Shown: in pieces, positions 7,920-16,475 of the stretch
Layout: each line of letters starts with the position of its first letter
How positions within the stretch are numbered: the stretch's first letter is position 1
Assembly (NCBI GenBank): GCA_965200685.1
Contig: OZ241379.1
Span: 930,001-994,000 of the forward strand
DNA from: Bin5 sp965200685
GTDB lineage: Bacteria > Chloroflexota > Anaerolineae > Caldilineales > Caldilineaceae
Direction: 5' to 3'
Length of the DNA: 64,000 nucleotides
Program-made: the position numbers and the translations under genes
Notes under the pieces: model-generated
Told to the model about the DNA's origin: nothing
What the model saw: the letters and a program-made list of their open reading frames with translations, nothing else
Database searches by the model: none

Positions 7920-8836
7920 TAGAGCAAAGAGACAGCACCAAAGAAGAGAGAGACAGACCGTTCAGTTCTCACGCGCCACACTCCATTGATGTTCGCCAGC
8001 GTGTGCGTTTCACCTATGAAAAGGGCGAGTCGGTCAAATTCATCAGCCACCAAGACGAGAGCCGCCTGTGGGAGCGGACCCTACGCAGAGCAGGGCTGCC
8101 ACTTCTCTACAAGCAGGGGTTCAACCCACAGCCGCAGATGCAGTTCGCTGCGCCTCTGGGGCTGGGCATAACAGGCTCACAGGAACTGATCGATGTGACA
8201 TTCAGTCCACCTGTGCCTATGGACGAACTCATGGCGCACATTCGGCAGAAGTTGCCGCCGGGTGTTCGTCTGCTCGCAGGGGTGGAGGTGCCGTTGAAGA
8301 CGGTATCGCTCCAATCGTTGACAATCGGCGCAGATTATACGATCTTGATCTATGCGGAACCAGGGGAGATTGCCGAATCCGACTTACAGACAAAGATCGA
8401 TGCCTTCCTTACATGCCAAGTAGTGTGGCGAGAACGAGAACGGCATGGCCAGCCCTATCACTATAACCTGCGGCCCCTGGTTTTTGAGCTACACTATGCG
8501 GGGTACGACTCGGGGACCGAGGAGCACCGCATCTTTCTGCGGGTGCAGATGCGTCCCGGCGCAACAGGCCGCCCAGACGAACTGGTCGACGCGCTAGGCT
8601 TTGATAACTACGCACGTACCCTACGACGAGAGCGGATCTATTTCGATGACAATGAACAGGACCAGGCTGTGTTTGCCGGCTATCCGCTGATCTCCCAAGA
8701 CGAGATTTCACCGCAGAGGCACACGAAACAGCGGCGCAAAGGACGCAAACGCCGGCCCAGATCCCCCGACCAAGCCAATAGGGACAGGCAGAAACACCAG
8801 CCTTTCGCGGAGAAAGCAGCGGATGAATTCGCCTGA
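7916..8836 (+). CDS. DUF2344 (TIGR03936) protein, radical SAM partner
   Basis: A 306-residue protein whose first 35 residues are a charged extension. The conserved core starts at RVRFTYEKGESVKFISHQD and continues with KQGFNPQPQMQFAAPLGLGITG, both usual for the DUF2344 family. The start overlaps the radical SAM stop by four bases, so the two are translated together. The end is a basic tail of about 40 residues (KQRRKGRKRRPR), possibly RNA-binding. In other bacteria this gene lies near RNase E/G genes; none follows here. Confidence 0.87.
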   Translation: MIEQRDSTKEERDRPFSSHAPHSIDVRQRVRFTYEKGESVKFISHQDESRLWERTLRRAGLPLLYKQGFNPQPQMQFAAPLGLGITGSQELIDVTFSPPVPMDELMAHIRQKLPPGVRLLAGVEVPLKTVSLQSLTIGADYTILIYAEPGEIAESDLQTKIDAFLTCQVVWRERERHGQPYHYNLRPLVFELHYAGYDSGTEEHRIFLRVQMRPGATGRPDELVDALGFDNYARTLRRERIYFDDNEQDQAVFAGYPLISQDEISPQRHTKQRRKGRKRRPRSPDQANRDRQKHQPFAEKAADEFA

Positions 8837-8896
8837 GCCGAACAGCAGTGGCGTATGTTCCGAATTCATTCTGAAACACTGCAGCTCTTAGGCAGC

Positions 8897-9214
8897 CTAC
8901 AGTACTAATTGTCGATTGATAACCTGCCAGAAGATACGCACTGCTTCCGCCTGCAGATCGAAGAAATCCTCAAAAAAGCCAACGCGGTTCAGCTCCGGCG
9001 GATAGGCGTAACGCTCTCCGTCCTCGCCATATTCACTGGTCCAGTCTGCAGGTTCTGTGTCGTCTACCATCTCAAAAGCAATGGCAGGATAGAGGTAAGG
9101 TCGCCCAGCATCGTTGAGCAGACGCAGATCATCGGCTTCAATGCCGATGACCGCATACTGCTGCTGAGGTGATAGATCGCGGTATTCTGTGTCTGTCCTA
9201 CATTGAACAATCAT
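8897..9214 (-). CDS. Hypothetical acidic protein
   Basis: A 105-residue soluble acidic protein with no signal peptide. I do not recognise a family. The pattern DLRLLNDAGRPYLYP and repeated aromatic/acidic residues look like a small folded domain. It stands alone on the minus strand between two plus-strand operons, with ATG at 9214 and no strong ribosome-binding site seen. Confidence 0.55.
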   Translation of the reverse strand: MIVQCRTDTEYRDLSPQQQYAVIGIEADDLRLLNDAGRPYLYPAIAFEMVDDTEPADWTSEYGEDGERYAYPPELNRVGFFEDFFDLQAEAVRIFWQVINRQLVL

Positions 9215-9275
9215 GACTTAATATACTGGTTTTCTCTTTATTTCAAACCGACCTAGAAAGAGACAATCCAATTTG

Positions 9276-11150
9276 ATGATGCAAATGCGCGCGCATCTGC
9301 TGTCAACAACGCTCATTGCTCTGCCCTTTCTGCTGCTCGCTGGCATCTGGATTGTGCCTGCAGAGCAGTGGTACGCAGCTGTTTTCCCCGTCGATCCTTG
9401 GTGGGCTATGCGCTGGTTGCTGCGGGGCCTCTACATCGGCGGCGCAGTTCTGGGCTGGCGAGCAGGACGTCCTCGCTGGTTCTATATTTGGCTGGGCTTT
9501 GCCGTTTATGAAGCAGTCGCTATACTGCTGTGGCCTAATTTTTTCCTCTGGTCTGCTGTAGTAAGAGAGCCGCTCTTCTTCTTCCTCGCTTTGGTGACGC
9601 TGCCTCTGGCCTTCGTTCCCTACTTTGTGGTCATATTGTGGATAGGCTGGCCGCGCACACAACGGCTGTTGGCTGCCTATACCATCTTCCCCCATGCCGC
9701 GCTGATGGTCCCCCTCTACATATTTGCGGATGTGCAAGAGATGCAAATATTCAGCAGCGTCTTCGGCCTTGCCTCTGTGCTGCCCGCCATTGCCACCGCG
9801 GCCATCGCCATCGTTTTCTGGTATCCACCGGGCTTTTTTCGTAGACAGGAAAGTATCTGGCGCGGCATTTTGCTCTTTGGCGGGGCCGCACTTGTCCAGC
9901 TACTCTCTCTGGCTATCTTCTTCGGTGCAGATATATTCGCAGATGGGCTTCTGTTCCTGGTCGTTCCGTTGATCTGCCTCAGCTGGATAATCCTCAGCGG
10001 CCCTCTCCTGCTGCCGGCTCTTATCCAATGGCTGCTACGTATCCTGCGCTCCGCACAGTTCATCGTCAGAAGAGGGACGGAAGAAGAGGGACGCGCGCGG
10101 GGCCCTCTCTTTTCCCTCACTTCCTTTACAGTACGTATCCGCGACAGTGTACAGACAAATCTACGCCTTCAAGATCGTTCCCCCAAAGGAGACACCATGA
10201 GCGAATCCACAAGCACAACAGGAGCCGCTGTGCCGACGCCCCAGCAACCTGGCGGCCCGGGCTTAGAACGCGCCTATAAACTGTCGATTGTGGCCCTGAC
10301 AATCCTGGCCGTTCTGGCGGTGATACTCTATATCGGTCGGGCTGCGGTCTACAAAATTCACGAATTTGAGCGAGGGTTGCACCTACGCGGCGGCCGCTTT
10401 CTGAGTGTACAGATGCCTGGCTGGCACGCGCAGATTCCCCTAGTAGATACAGTGATCGTCGTCAAAGTCAACGAGCGCCTGGGGTACGTGGAGCGCATCC
10501 CTGCCATGACTTCGGACAATGTGACCATGGATGTCTCCCTTCAGTTTACCTACCGGGTGACAAACCCGGAGCGTTTTGCCCTGGCTGTGGATGATCCGGA
10601 ACGCATCGTTTTTGAGTTCGTGCAAGGGAGACTGCGGGATGTGCTCAACACAAAGGCCATGACGGCCGTTATGAACCAGCGTGCCACAATGAATTTGGAG
10701 ATCATGCAGGAGCTGAAGGAGAAGGAAGAGCAATACGGGGTCGAGTTTATGACCGTCCAGATTCAGGGCGCATCCCCGCCGGCCGAGGTACTGGCCGCGA
10801 TCAAAGATCGGATGGTGGCGGTGCAGCGGCAGGAGCAGGCCGAAGCCGAAGCAGCCCAACAGCGCACCGCCACGGATGCAAAGTTGTACGCGGCCCAGAA
10901 AGAAGCCGAAGCCCAAGCTTATCAAATTACAACGACTGCCGCCGCCGAAGCAGAGCAGATTCAGATCACAACGGAAGCCCAGCAACTGGCTGTGCGTGCC
11001 ATTCTCAGTGAACTAGAAGGCAAGGGGCCGCTCGCAGAGAAGTACATCGAGTACATGATCGCCGCCGAACTGAAAGAGAACAGCAAGTGGATTCTCGGCA
11101 GCGGCCCTGCTACCCCCCTAGTCGACCTGCGCGCGCCTGTAGGAGAGTAG
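9276..11150 (+). CDS. Multi-spanning membrane domain fused to SPFH/band 7 (prohibitin-like) domain
   Basis: A 624-residue single frame. Residues 1-270 contain about seven or eight hydrophobic helices. A hydrophilic linker follows, then a second start-like ATG at 10197 (residue 308) with AAAGGAG in front. From there come one membrane helix (LSIVALTILAVLAVILY), a band 7 domain with VKVNERLGYVERIPAMTSDNV-like strands, and a long Ala/Glu/Gln-rich coiled coil (EAEAAQQRTATDAKLYAAQ) before a short tail. SPFH proteins scaffold membrane microdomains and regulate proteases. Whether this is one protein or two in-frame genes is open, because the internal start has the better ribosome-binding site. The first ATG is 9276, with TTG 9273 just before it. 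Confidence 0.75.
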   Translation: MMQMRAHLLSTTLIALPFLLLAGIWIVPAEQWYAAVFPVDPWWAMRWLLRGLYIGGAVLGWRAGRPRWFYIWLGFAVYEAVAILLWPNFFLWSAVVREPLFFFLALVTLPLAFVPYFVVILWIGWPRTQRLLAAYTIFPHAALMVPLYIFADVQEMQIFSSVFGLASVLPAIATAAIAIVFWYPPGFFRRQESIWRGILLFGGAALVQLLSLAIFFGADIFADGLLFLVVPLICLSWIILSGPLLLPALIQWLLRILRSAQFIVRRGTEEEGRARGPLFSLTSFTVRIRDSVQTNLRLQDRSPKGDTMSESTSTTGAAVPTPQQPGGPGLERAYKLSIVALTILAVLAVILYIGRAAVYKIHEFERGLHLRGGRFLSVQMPGWHAQIPLVDTVIVVKVNERLGYVERIPAMTSDNVTMDVSLQFTYRVTNPERFALAVDDPERIVFEFVQGRLRDVLNTKAMTAVMNQRATMNLEIMQELKEKEEQYGVEFMTVQIQGASPPAEVLAAIKDRMVAVQRQEQAEAEAAQQRTATDAKLYAAQKEAEAQAYQITTTAAAEAEQIQITTEAQQLAVRAILSELEGKGPLAEKYIEYMIAAELKENSKWILGSGPATPLVDLRAPVGE

Positions 11151-11153
11151 CGA

Positions 11154-11621
11154 ATGCGACGCCTTCTGCTCTTGATGCTTGCCATCTTTGTGCTGCTAAT
11201 TCTGCCGCAAGCCGTGCGACAGGAGGGAACCGTCGTTCAGCCCCATGAAGACCTCATCAACAGACGCATCTATGCCTATCGTGGTTGGCAGAGCAGCGGC
11301 TTTCGTATCAATCAAGGGGACTGGGTCCAGATACAAGCCGAGGGCACATGGCTCTATACACCCGACGAACATCACGGCCCCGAGGGGCATGCTGTCTTTC
11401 CGGCCCCCGATTTTTACCCCTTACCCTATGAGCCGGGGGGCGTTCTCATCGGGCGGATTGGTGAGACGGGCCCGCCTCTTCTCATCAGCAGGGGCACGGA
11501 CTTCAGCGCAGAGACGCATGGCATTCTCTATCTACGCATCAATGACGATATTCTGAGCGACAACGATGGCTGGGTGTCGGTGCAGATCGACGTGACCACA
11601 GCAGTGGAGAATGGAGAGTGA
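11154..11621 (+). CDS. Secreted protein with LecA/PA-IL-like carbohydrate-binding fold
   Basis: A 155-residue protein with an N-terminal signal peptide (LLLLMLAIFVLLILP). The body has the strand pattern GDWVQIQAEGTW, a GGVLIGRIG turn, and a calcium/sugar-site-like end LYLRINDDILSDNDGWVSVQI. This is the layout of PA-IL (LecA)-like domains, in which the Asn/Asp residues of the last loop bind calcium and sugar. It starts three bases after the SPFH gene, so the two are likely cotranscribed. Family assignment is from motif memory, with moderate certainty. Confidence 0.65.
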   Translation: MRRLLLLMLAIFVLLILPQAVRQEGTVVQPHEDLINRRIYAYRGWQSSGFRINQGDWVQIQAEGTWLYTPDEHHGPEGHAVFPAPDFYPLPYEPGGVLIGRIGETGPPLLISRGTDFSAETHGILYLRINDDILSDNDGWVSVQIDVTTAVENGE

Positions 11622-11647
11622 TGTGTGTAACGTACTTGCTCTCCACT
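11603..11647. other. Intergenic inverted repeat between convergent genes
   Basis: Arms AGTGGAGA (11603-11610) and TCTCCACT (11640-11647) are perfectly complementary across a 29-base loop and span the ends of two convergent genes. The arm sequence recurs in other gaps of the window (for example around 16440-16470). Confidence 0.45.
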
Positions 11648-11651
11648 GTAG

Positions 11652-12377
11652 TTACTCCGCTTCATCATCCGCGTAGCTGTGACCGGCAAAGATCGCACGC
11701 AGTTCTGCCGCGCTGGACGCCTTTTGCATCCGACCGATGCGGTCTGCTTCATCCGCTAGGAGTTTCTTGACATTGTGCAGGACACTGTCCATTTTGTCCG
11801 CGGGGAATTTACATGCACCGTTCTCGTCCATGTGAACGATTTCACCCGCTGCTACGTCCATACCGGCCACATGTACAGGTACATTGATCGCCCGTACCGC
11901 CATGGCCCCATGCCCCGGCGTGATGCCACTGAGCAGATACTGAAACCCCATTGGCCGAATTTCATCTATATCCCGGGACGGCCCATTAGAGATGCAGCCG
12001 ACACAGCCCATGGCCTGCATAGCAGCTGTCATATTGCCGCCGGCCAGCCCCCCTTTGCCGGCGATCTCCGGCGGAAATTTCTGCTGTAGGACCAGAATCG
12101 TCGGTTTGGGAGAGGCTTCCAGCGCGTCCAGCACATCCATAAACGAGAGCCTCGAGAAGTCCGGGTCCGGTAGACCGTAGACACATGTCACCGCATAGCC
12201 GACACGTGGACCCAACTCCGGATACATACAGCGGATAGTCTGGTCTGTGTACCAGTTTTCCGTCCACGGGTTATACAGGCCCAGGCATAAGGGATTCTCA
12301 GGATAGGTGGCGACCACATTTGTAATGGAAGGGGTATCCACGCTTTTCAGTTCTTCTAAAATATCTTGCGAAATCAT
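11652..12377 (-). CDS. RraA-family protein (aldolase/decarboxylase-like)
   Basis: A 241-residue protein with the RraA-family core: AGKGGLAGGNMTAAM, then SNGPSRDIDEI carrying the conserved Gly-x-x-Arg-Asp substrate/metal-binding motif, and PVHVAGMDVAAGEIVHMDENG. Members include 4-hydroxy-4-methyl-2-oxoglutarate aldolases, oxaloacetate decarboxylases and the RNase E regulator RraA. In this metabolic setting an aldolase or decarboxylase role is more likely. Its ATG overlaps the aminotransferase stop by four bases, so they form one operon. Confidence 0.82.
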   Translation of the reverse strand: MISQDILEELKSVDTPSITNVVATYPENPLCLGLYNPWTENWYTDQTIRCMYPELGPRVGYAVTCVYGLPDPDFSRLSFMDVLDALEASPKPTILVLQQKFPPEIAGKGGLAGGNMTAAMQAMGCVGCISNGPSRDIDEIRPMGFQYLLSGITPGHGAMAVRAINVPVHVAGMDVAAGEIVHMDENGACKFPADKMDSVLHNVKKLLADEADRIGRMQKASSAAELRAIFAGHSYADDEAE

Positions 12378-13588
12378 TTTGTCTTTCCTCTTGCGTACAA
12401 ACTGCTGTTGCGGCTGCTAATAAATTCGCAGAGCCGTTCCATGGCCGGTTTCAATACATCCATGCCCGGCGCGTAGCAGATGCGGACCGACCCTTCGCCG
12501 CCTCTGCCAAAGGCGTTGCCCGGAGCGACAGCCACATGAGTCTCTCGCAGTAGATCCAGGGCAAATTGGTATGAGTCGTTGACACCTGCGATGGCTGGGA
12601 ACAGGTAGAAGGCCCCTTCTGGCTGCGGTAGGTTGACGCCGGGGGTAGCCCGCAGGAGCGCGGCACAGAAGTCCCGTCTCTCCTGAAACTCTTCCACCAT
12701 GGCCGCGATATCGTCTTCACCCTGCGCGATGGCTGCCTCACCGCCCCGCTGGATCATTGATGGCGCATGGGAGATGATGAATTCGTTGAGTTGCGCGGCT
12801 TTGTGGATGAAATCCGCCCTGCCAACTACCCAGCCCAGGCGCCAGCCAGTCATGCGGTAGGCCTTTGAGAATGAGTTGACAACAATCACCGCATCATCCC
12901 GAGTGCAAAGCCGTAGGATGGAGGGCGCAAGGTGGGCCGGGCCGTAGAAGATCCTCTCGTAGACTTCGTCCGCCAGCAGCCATAGCCCATGCCGCCGGGC
13001 AAAGTCCAGCAGCATCTGCTGTTCAGCTACAGTCGCGGTCCAGCCCAGTGGATTCGAAGGCGAAGAATAGAGGAGGAGTCTAGTGCGCGGCGTCACTGCT
13101 GCTTCCAAGGCGTCACAGTCCAGCGTAAAACGGTTCCCATCACGGGCCAGGAGGACCTCTAGCGCGCGGCCGCCGAACATCTCCACGATCGCCGAACCAT
13201 TGGGCCAGTTGGGACTGAGGACCAGTGCCTCATCTGTGGGATCAATGACACATTTGATCGCCAGATTGAGAGCCTGCCCCCCACCAGCGGTGATCTGAAT
13301 CTCAGCCGGGTCAATGTCTACCGTATGAAGTTTGGCAATCTGCCCAGCAATGGCCGCCCGTAAGGACAACAAGCCCTGATTGGCTGTATAGAATGTACAG
13401 CCTTCCTCAACAGCCCAGTTTACCGCTTCTATCACATAGCCCGGAGTAGGCATGGTCGATTCACCGAACTGCACAAAGAGAACATCATCCATGCCAAAGG
13501 CTATATTAGCCAATTCGCGAATCTGTGAAGGCTGTACCCGCTCGGTGGAGAGCGCGAGGGGAACGAGAGACATGGTTGACCTTTTCAT
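12374..13588 (-). CDS. PLP-dependent class I/II aminotransferase
   Basis: A 404-residue fold-type I aminotransferase. The PLP lysine lies in SFSKAYRMTGWRLGW; upstream are SPNWPNGSAIVEMFGG and the YSSPSNPLGWTA segment (Asn-Pro cofactor contact), and LADEVYERI supplies the conserved Asp. The longer frame to 13726 overlaps the previous gene heavily. An ATG at 13588 overlaps the upstream stop in an ATGA arrangement, and another at 13573 follows AAAAGG; either may be used. The substrate amino acid is not clear from sequence. Confidence 0.87.
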   Translation of the reverse strand: MKRSTMSLVPLALSTERVQPSQIRELANIAFGMDDVLFVQFGESTMPTPGYVIEAVNWAVEEGCTFYTANQGLLSLRAAIAGQIAKLHTVDIDPAEIQITAGGGQALNLAIKCVIDPTDEALVLSPNWPNGSAIVEMFGGRALEVLLARDGNRFTLDCDALEAAVTPRTRLLLYSSPSNPLGWTATVAEQQMLLDFARRHGLWLLADEVYERIFYGPAHLAPSILRLCTRDDAVIVVNSFSKAYRMTGWRLGWVVGRADFIHKAAQLNEFIISHAPSMIQRGGEAAIAQGEDDIAAMVEEFQERRDFCAALLRATPGVNLPQPEGAFYLFPAIAGVNDSYQFALDLLRETHVAVAPGNAFGRGGEGSVRICYAPGMDVLKPAMERLCEFISSRNSSLYARGKTK

Positions 13589-13878
13589 TCTTGGAGTAGG
13601 ACGCGCACGATCTCCTGCCATTCCTCCCGCAGGGGGGCTGTGCTGGCCGCTCTGTTTGCCCGACGATACCAGTAGCGAGCGTTGGGCAGATCTCCTTCTA
13701 CGCGGTGTAGATAGGCATGGACCCAAGCAGAACCGTTGTTGTCCGGCTGATTCTGCAGGGCATCATGGGCCCCGTCCCAGTCGTTTTTGGCCTCCAGCCA
13801 CAGGGCTTGCAACGGCGCGCTGAGACCCGCCGGCGGGCTGTCGTCAGATGTGCTGCGTTTGAATTCATCAAAGGTCAT
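13585..13878 (-). CDS. Small TPR-like helical protein
   Basis: A 97-residue protein with a helical pattern of one or two tetratricopeptide-like hairpins: LWLEAKNDWDGAHDALQ followed by AWVHAYLHRVEGDLPNARYWYRRA. It contains no catalytic motif. It lies between the RidA gene (9-base gap) and the aminotransferase (4-base overlap), so it is translated with them. Small proteins of this kind occur widely but have no assigned function. Confidence 0.7.
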   Translation of the reverse strand: MTFDEFKRSTSDDSPPAGLSAPLQALWLEAKNDWDGAHDALQNQPDNNGSAWVHAYLHRVEGDLPNARYWYRRANRAASTAPLREEWQEIVRVLLQE

Positions 13879-13887
13879 TGAATGCTC

Positions 13888-14268
13888 CTACTCTGGGATG
13901 ACTGCTATGCAATCTACTTCAATGAGGATGCCGGGCAACTGCGCGCCGATTGTGGTACGGGCCGGATAGGGCTTGGGGACATACTGCTGGTAGATTTCAT
14001 TCATGGCCGCGAAATCGTTTAGGTCCGCCAGATAGACACCGACCTTCGTTACATGGGCCCAAGAGGTGCCGGCAGCCTCCAGCAAAATCGTCAGATTGTC
14101 AAAAACCCGGACCGCCTGTTCCTGAAATCCCCCTTCCACCCGTTTGCCAGTGGCTGGATCCAACGGCCCTTGGCCAGAGATGTAGGCAACCGCTCCACTG
14201 GCCACGATCCCCTGGGAATAGATGCCGGCAGGCGGTGCGCCCTTTTCCGTGTATACTTCCTTACGCAT
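13888..14268 (-). CDS. RidA family reactive imine/enamine deaminase
   Basis: A 126-residue canonical RidA: YSQGIVASGAVAYISGQGPLDPATG at the start, a central VGVYLADLNDFAAMNEIY, and PARTTIGAQLPGILIEVDCIAVIP at the end, with the conserved arginine that binds the carboxylate of the substrate. RidA hydrolyses 2-aminoacrylate and related species made by PLP enzymes, which fits the aminotransferase and threonine-synthase-like genes of the same run. It is distinct from the longer RidA-like gene at 5117. Confidence 0.9.
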   Translation of the reverse strand: MRKEVYTEKGAPPAGIYSQGIVASGAVAYISGQGPLDPATGKRVEGGFQEQAVRVFDNLTILLEAAGTSWAHVTKVGVYLADLNDFAAMNEIYQQYVPKPYPARTTIGAQLPGILIEVDCIAVIPE

Positions 14269-14306
14269 ACAGATTGTCTCCTATTCCGTTAGATTGAGAA
14301 GAAGTA

Positions 14307-14368
14307 CCATTGCCAGAAAGCAGAGCAAGTGTTGGATCAGGCTTTGCATTTGTCTGAACTGGCAATGG
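14307..14368. other. 10-bp inverted repeat in gap
   Basis: CCATTGCCAG (14307-14316) is matched by CTGGCAATGG (14359-14368) across a 42-base loop, in the 112-base gap between the dipeptidase and RidA genes. No T tract follows. CTGCAGT occurs just beyond it at the end of the dipeptidase frame. Confidence 0.4.
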
Positions 14369-14380
14369 CCTGATTCACAA

Positions 14381-15460
14381 CTACTCACTGCAGTCCAGTG
14401 CTGGCCGCAGGAGTCGCAACCAATTGTTATGACAGATGGCGGCGATATCCTCGTCTGTGTAGTTGCATGTACGCAGTAACTGCGGGATGCGTTGCAGATC
14501 AGCGATAGTGTCTAAATCAGCCGGGGCCTGCTCCCGCCCGAAGCCACCATCTAGGTCTGTGCCAATGGCGATGTTCTGCGCGTTGCCGGCCAACTGGCAG
14601 ATGTGATCAATGTGGGGAATGATATGCTCTAGCAAGATGTCTTGATTCCACTGCTGCCCCCCTTGCCAGCCTGTGGACACCATCCAAACGTCCAGTGAGA
14701 TACCGATGACACCCCCACGTTCGATGATCGCCTTTAGTTGCTCATCGCTGAACTGACGCTGATGGGGAACGATTGCCCGGCAGTTGCTGTGGCTGGCGAG
14801 AACCGAGCCGCTGTAGATGTCCAGGGCCTGCCAGAAAGCCTGATCCGATAAATGGGTCAGGTCCAGCATAATGCCCAGCCGCTCCATCTCCTGGAGGAGG
14901 GCCGGCCCCAGCTCACTCAACCCCAGTTCAGTACCTGTGCCACCGGCGTAACGGCCCGGGCCATAATGGGCCAGGCCAATGGCCCGCAGCCCGGCTTTGT
15001 GCCAGACCTCCAGCTGACCGGGAGACAGAATCGGGTCAGCCCCTTCCATGGACAGCACAAAACCCAATGGTGGTTCCTCACCAGGGTTGGCCCCGTTGCT
15101 CTCCCAAGTGGTCCATTCAGCCCAATGCGCGTCCAAATGGGAGCGGTTGGTGATGATGCGCGCAACCCCCTCCAATGTCCGGTAGTAGGCCAGATGCCCT
15201 TGGGCCATGGCAAAGGCCTGGGATGGGTGGTCGTAGTCAATGTGCGGGACCGGACGTCCGGTGGAACGGGCTATCACGGTGGCAAAGCTCAGGGCTACCC
15301 GGCCTTGACGCATCTCCGGGAAGGCTACAGTCCCATGGCCTCGCCCTTTGCCGGCAATTTGTTGTTCAGTGGTACGAATCGTATAGACCGAACGCGTCAG
15401 ATCCCGGTTCCACTGGAGAGCGTTCATGGCCAAGTCAAGGTGGGCATCAATGAGAAGCAT
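14381..15460 (-). CDS. Membrane dipeptidase family (peptidase M19)
   Basis: A 359-residue zinc amidohydrolase-type dipeptidase. Metal-site motifs are DAHLDLAMNAL at the N terminus (His-x-Asp), MEGAD (metal-bridging Glu), LDLTHLSD, ASHSNCRAI and GTDLDGGFG. M19 enzymes cleave dipeptides, including some with D-amino acids. There is no signal peptide, so a cytoplasmic role is likely. It lies in the minus-strand run of amino-acid genes. Confidence 0.9.
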   Translation of the reverse strand: MLLIDAHLDLAMNALQWNRDLTRSVYTIRTTEQQIAGKGRGHGTVAFPEMRQGRVALSFATVIARSTGRPVPHIDYDHPSQAFAMAQGHLAYYRTLEGVARIITNRSHLDAHWAEWTTWESNGANPGEEPPLGFVLSMEGADPILSPGQLEVWHKAGLRAIGLAHYGPGRYAGGTGTELGLSELGPALLQEMERLGIMLDLTHLSDQAFWQALDIYSGSVLASHSNCRAIVPHQRQFSDEQLKAIIERGGVIGISLDVWMVSTGWQGGQQWNQDILLEHIIPHIDHICQLAGNAQNIAIGTDLDGGFGREQAPADLDTIADLQRIPQLLRTCNYTDEDIAAICHNNWLRLLRPALDCSE

Positions 15461-15508
15461 GGAGAATCTCCAGAACTATAGTGGAGAGTGGAGGGCAGTA
15501 ACTCGCCA

Positions 15509-16393
15509 CTATGCACTCGCCACTGGTGTGAGTAGTTGTCGTTCGACGCGCAATCCGTCGCTGTTCAGCACAGTGACGCCACTCTCGCCGCCAGCGTAGA
15601 TGCGGTCATCCACGGCCAGGAAACACAGAGCAGCATTGCTGTGCGGGACCGGTGTCCAATCTGTGCTGTCATTGGAGTGCCAAAGCTGGGAGTCGTCGCT
15701 GAGCAACCAACCGTCATTCAAGGCCACCAGCGCGTTGATCTGGGCCGGGGCTGTCTCTACGGTGTAGAAGGAGCGCCCGCCATCGGACGACCGCCAGAGA
15801 CCGTTTTCCTCTGTGCCGGCCAGCACCAGGCCGCTCGTGTACATATCTGGGGCCACGGCAATGGTCTGGTAAGCGGCATCAGCAGATTCACTGCGTTTCC
15901 AGCCCAGGCCGGCATTGGGAGAGCGGTAGATGCCTTCCTCTGTGCCGGCAAAGACCACCTGCCAGCGGGGCCAGGCATCCTTATGCATCGGCGGGGCCCA
16001 GGCAAGAGCCAGAACGGTGAGGTTGCGGAGCCCGAAGTTACTCGGCTCCCAGCGGTGGCCCCTGTCCCGGCTACGTAGCACGCCATCGCCCTCACTACCG
16101 GCCAAGATGAGGCCGGAATCGACGTAATCCAGCGCGGCAGCAAAGGTAAGAACCGCTGCCTCTGCGCCTTCCAGCCACGCGGCCTGCCACTGTTGCGCGG
16201 TTTCCATGAGATAGGCCACGCCAAAGGGCGCGCCGCCTGTCAGTATGCGGTTGTCCAAAGCACAGGCAGCGGTCAATCTTTCCTGGGGCTGCGGGGTGGG
16301 GATCAGTTCCTGTTCGCCAATGGCAAACAGTCCATAGGGCCCAGCCGCCCAAATGCTACCTTGGTATTCAGAAAGGGAAAGGATAATTGACAT
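15509..16393 (-). CDS. BNR/beta-propeller repeat protein
   Basis: A 294-residue protein made of repeated strands of the type VLRSRDRGHRWEPSNFG, IYRSPNAGLGWKRSES and LWRSSDGGRSFYTVE, which are Asp-box (BNR) repeats of a beta-propeller. Such propellers bind ligands or act as glycosidases; no catalytic residues can be identified here. A longer frame from 16516 would overlap the chaperonin gene, so ATG 16393 is chosen. There is no clear signal peptide, which is unusual because many BNR proteins are exported. Confidence 0.75.
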   Translation of the reverse strand: MSIILSLSEYQGSIWAAGPYGLFAIGEQELIPTPQPQERLTAACALDNRILTGGAPFGVAYLMETAQQWQAAWLEGAEAAVLTFAAALDYVDSGLILAGSEGDGVLRSRDRGHRWEPSNFGLRNLTVLALAWAPPMHKDAWPRWQVVFAGTEEGIYRSPNAGLGWKRSESADAAYQTIAVAPDMYTSGLVLAGTEENGLWRSSDGGRSFYTVETAPAQINALVALNDGWLLSDDSQLWHSNDSTDWTPVPHSNAALCFLAVDDRIYAGGESGVTVLNSDGLRVERQLLTPVASA

Positions 16394-16475
16394 CGTAAAA
16401 ACCAGTGATTGATAGAGTGGAGAACAAAACACCAAGGGAGAGAAGTTCCTCTCCGCCTCTCTCTCCACTGCAATT

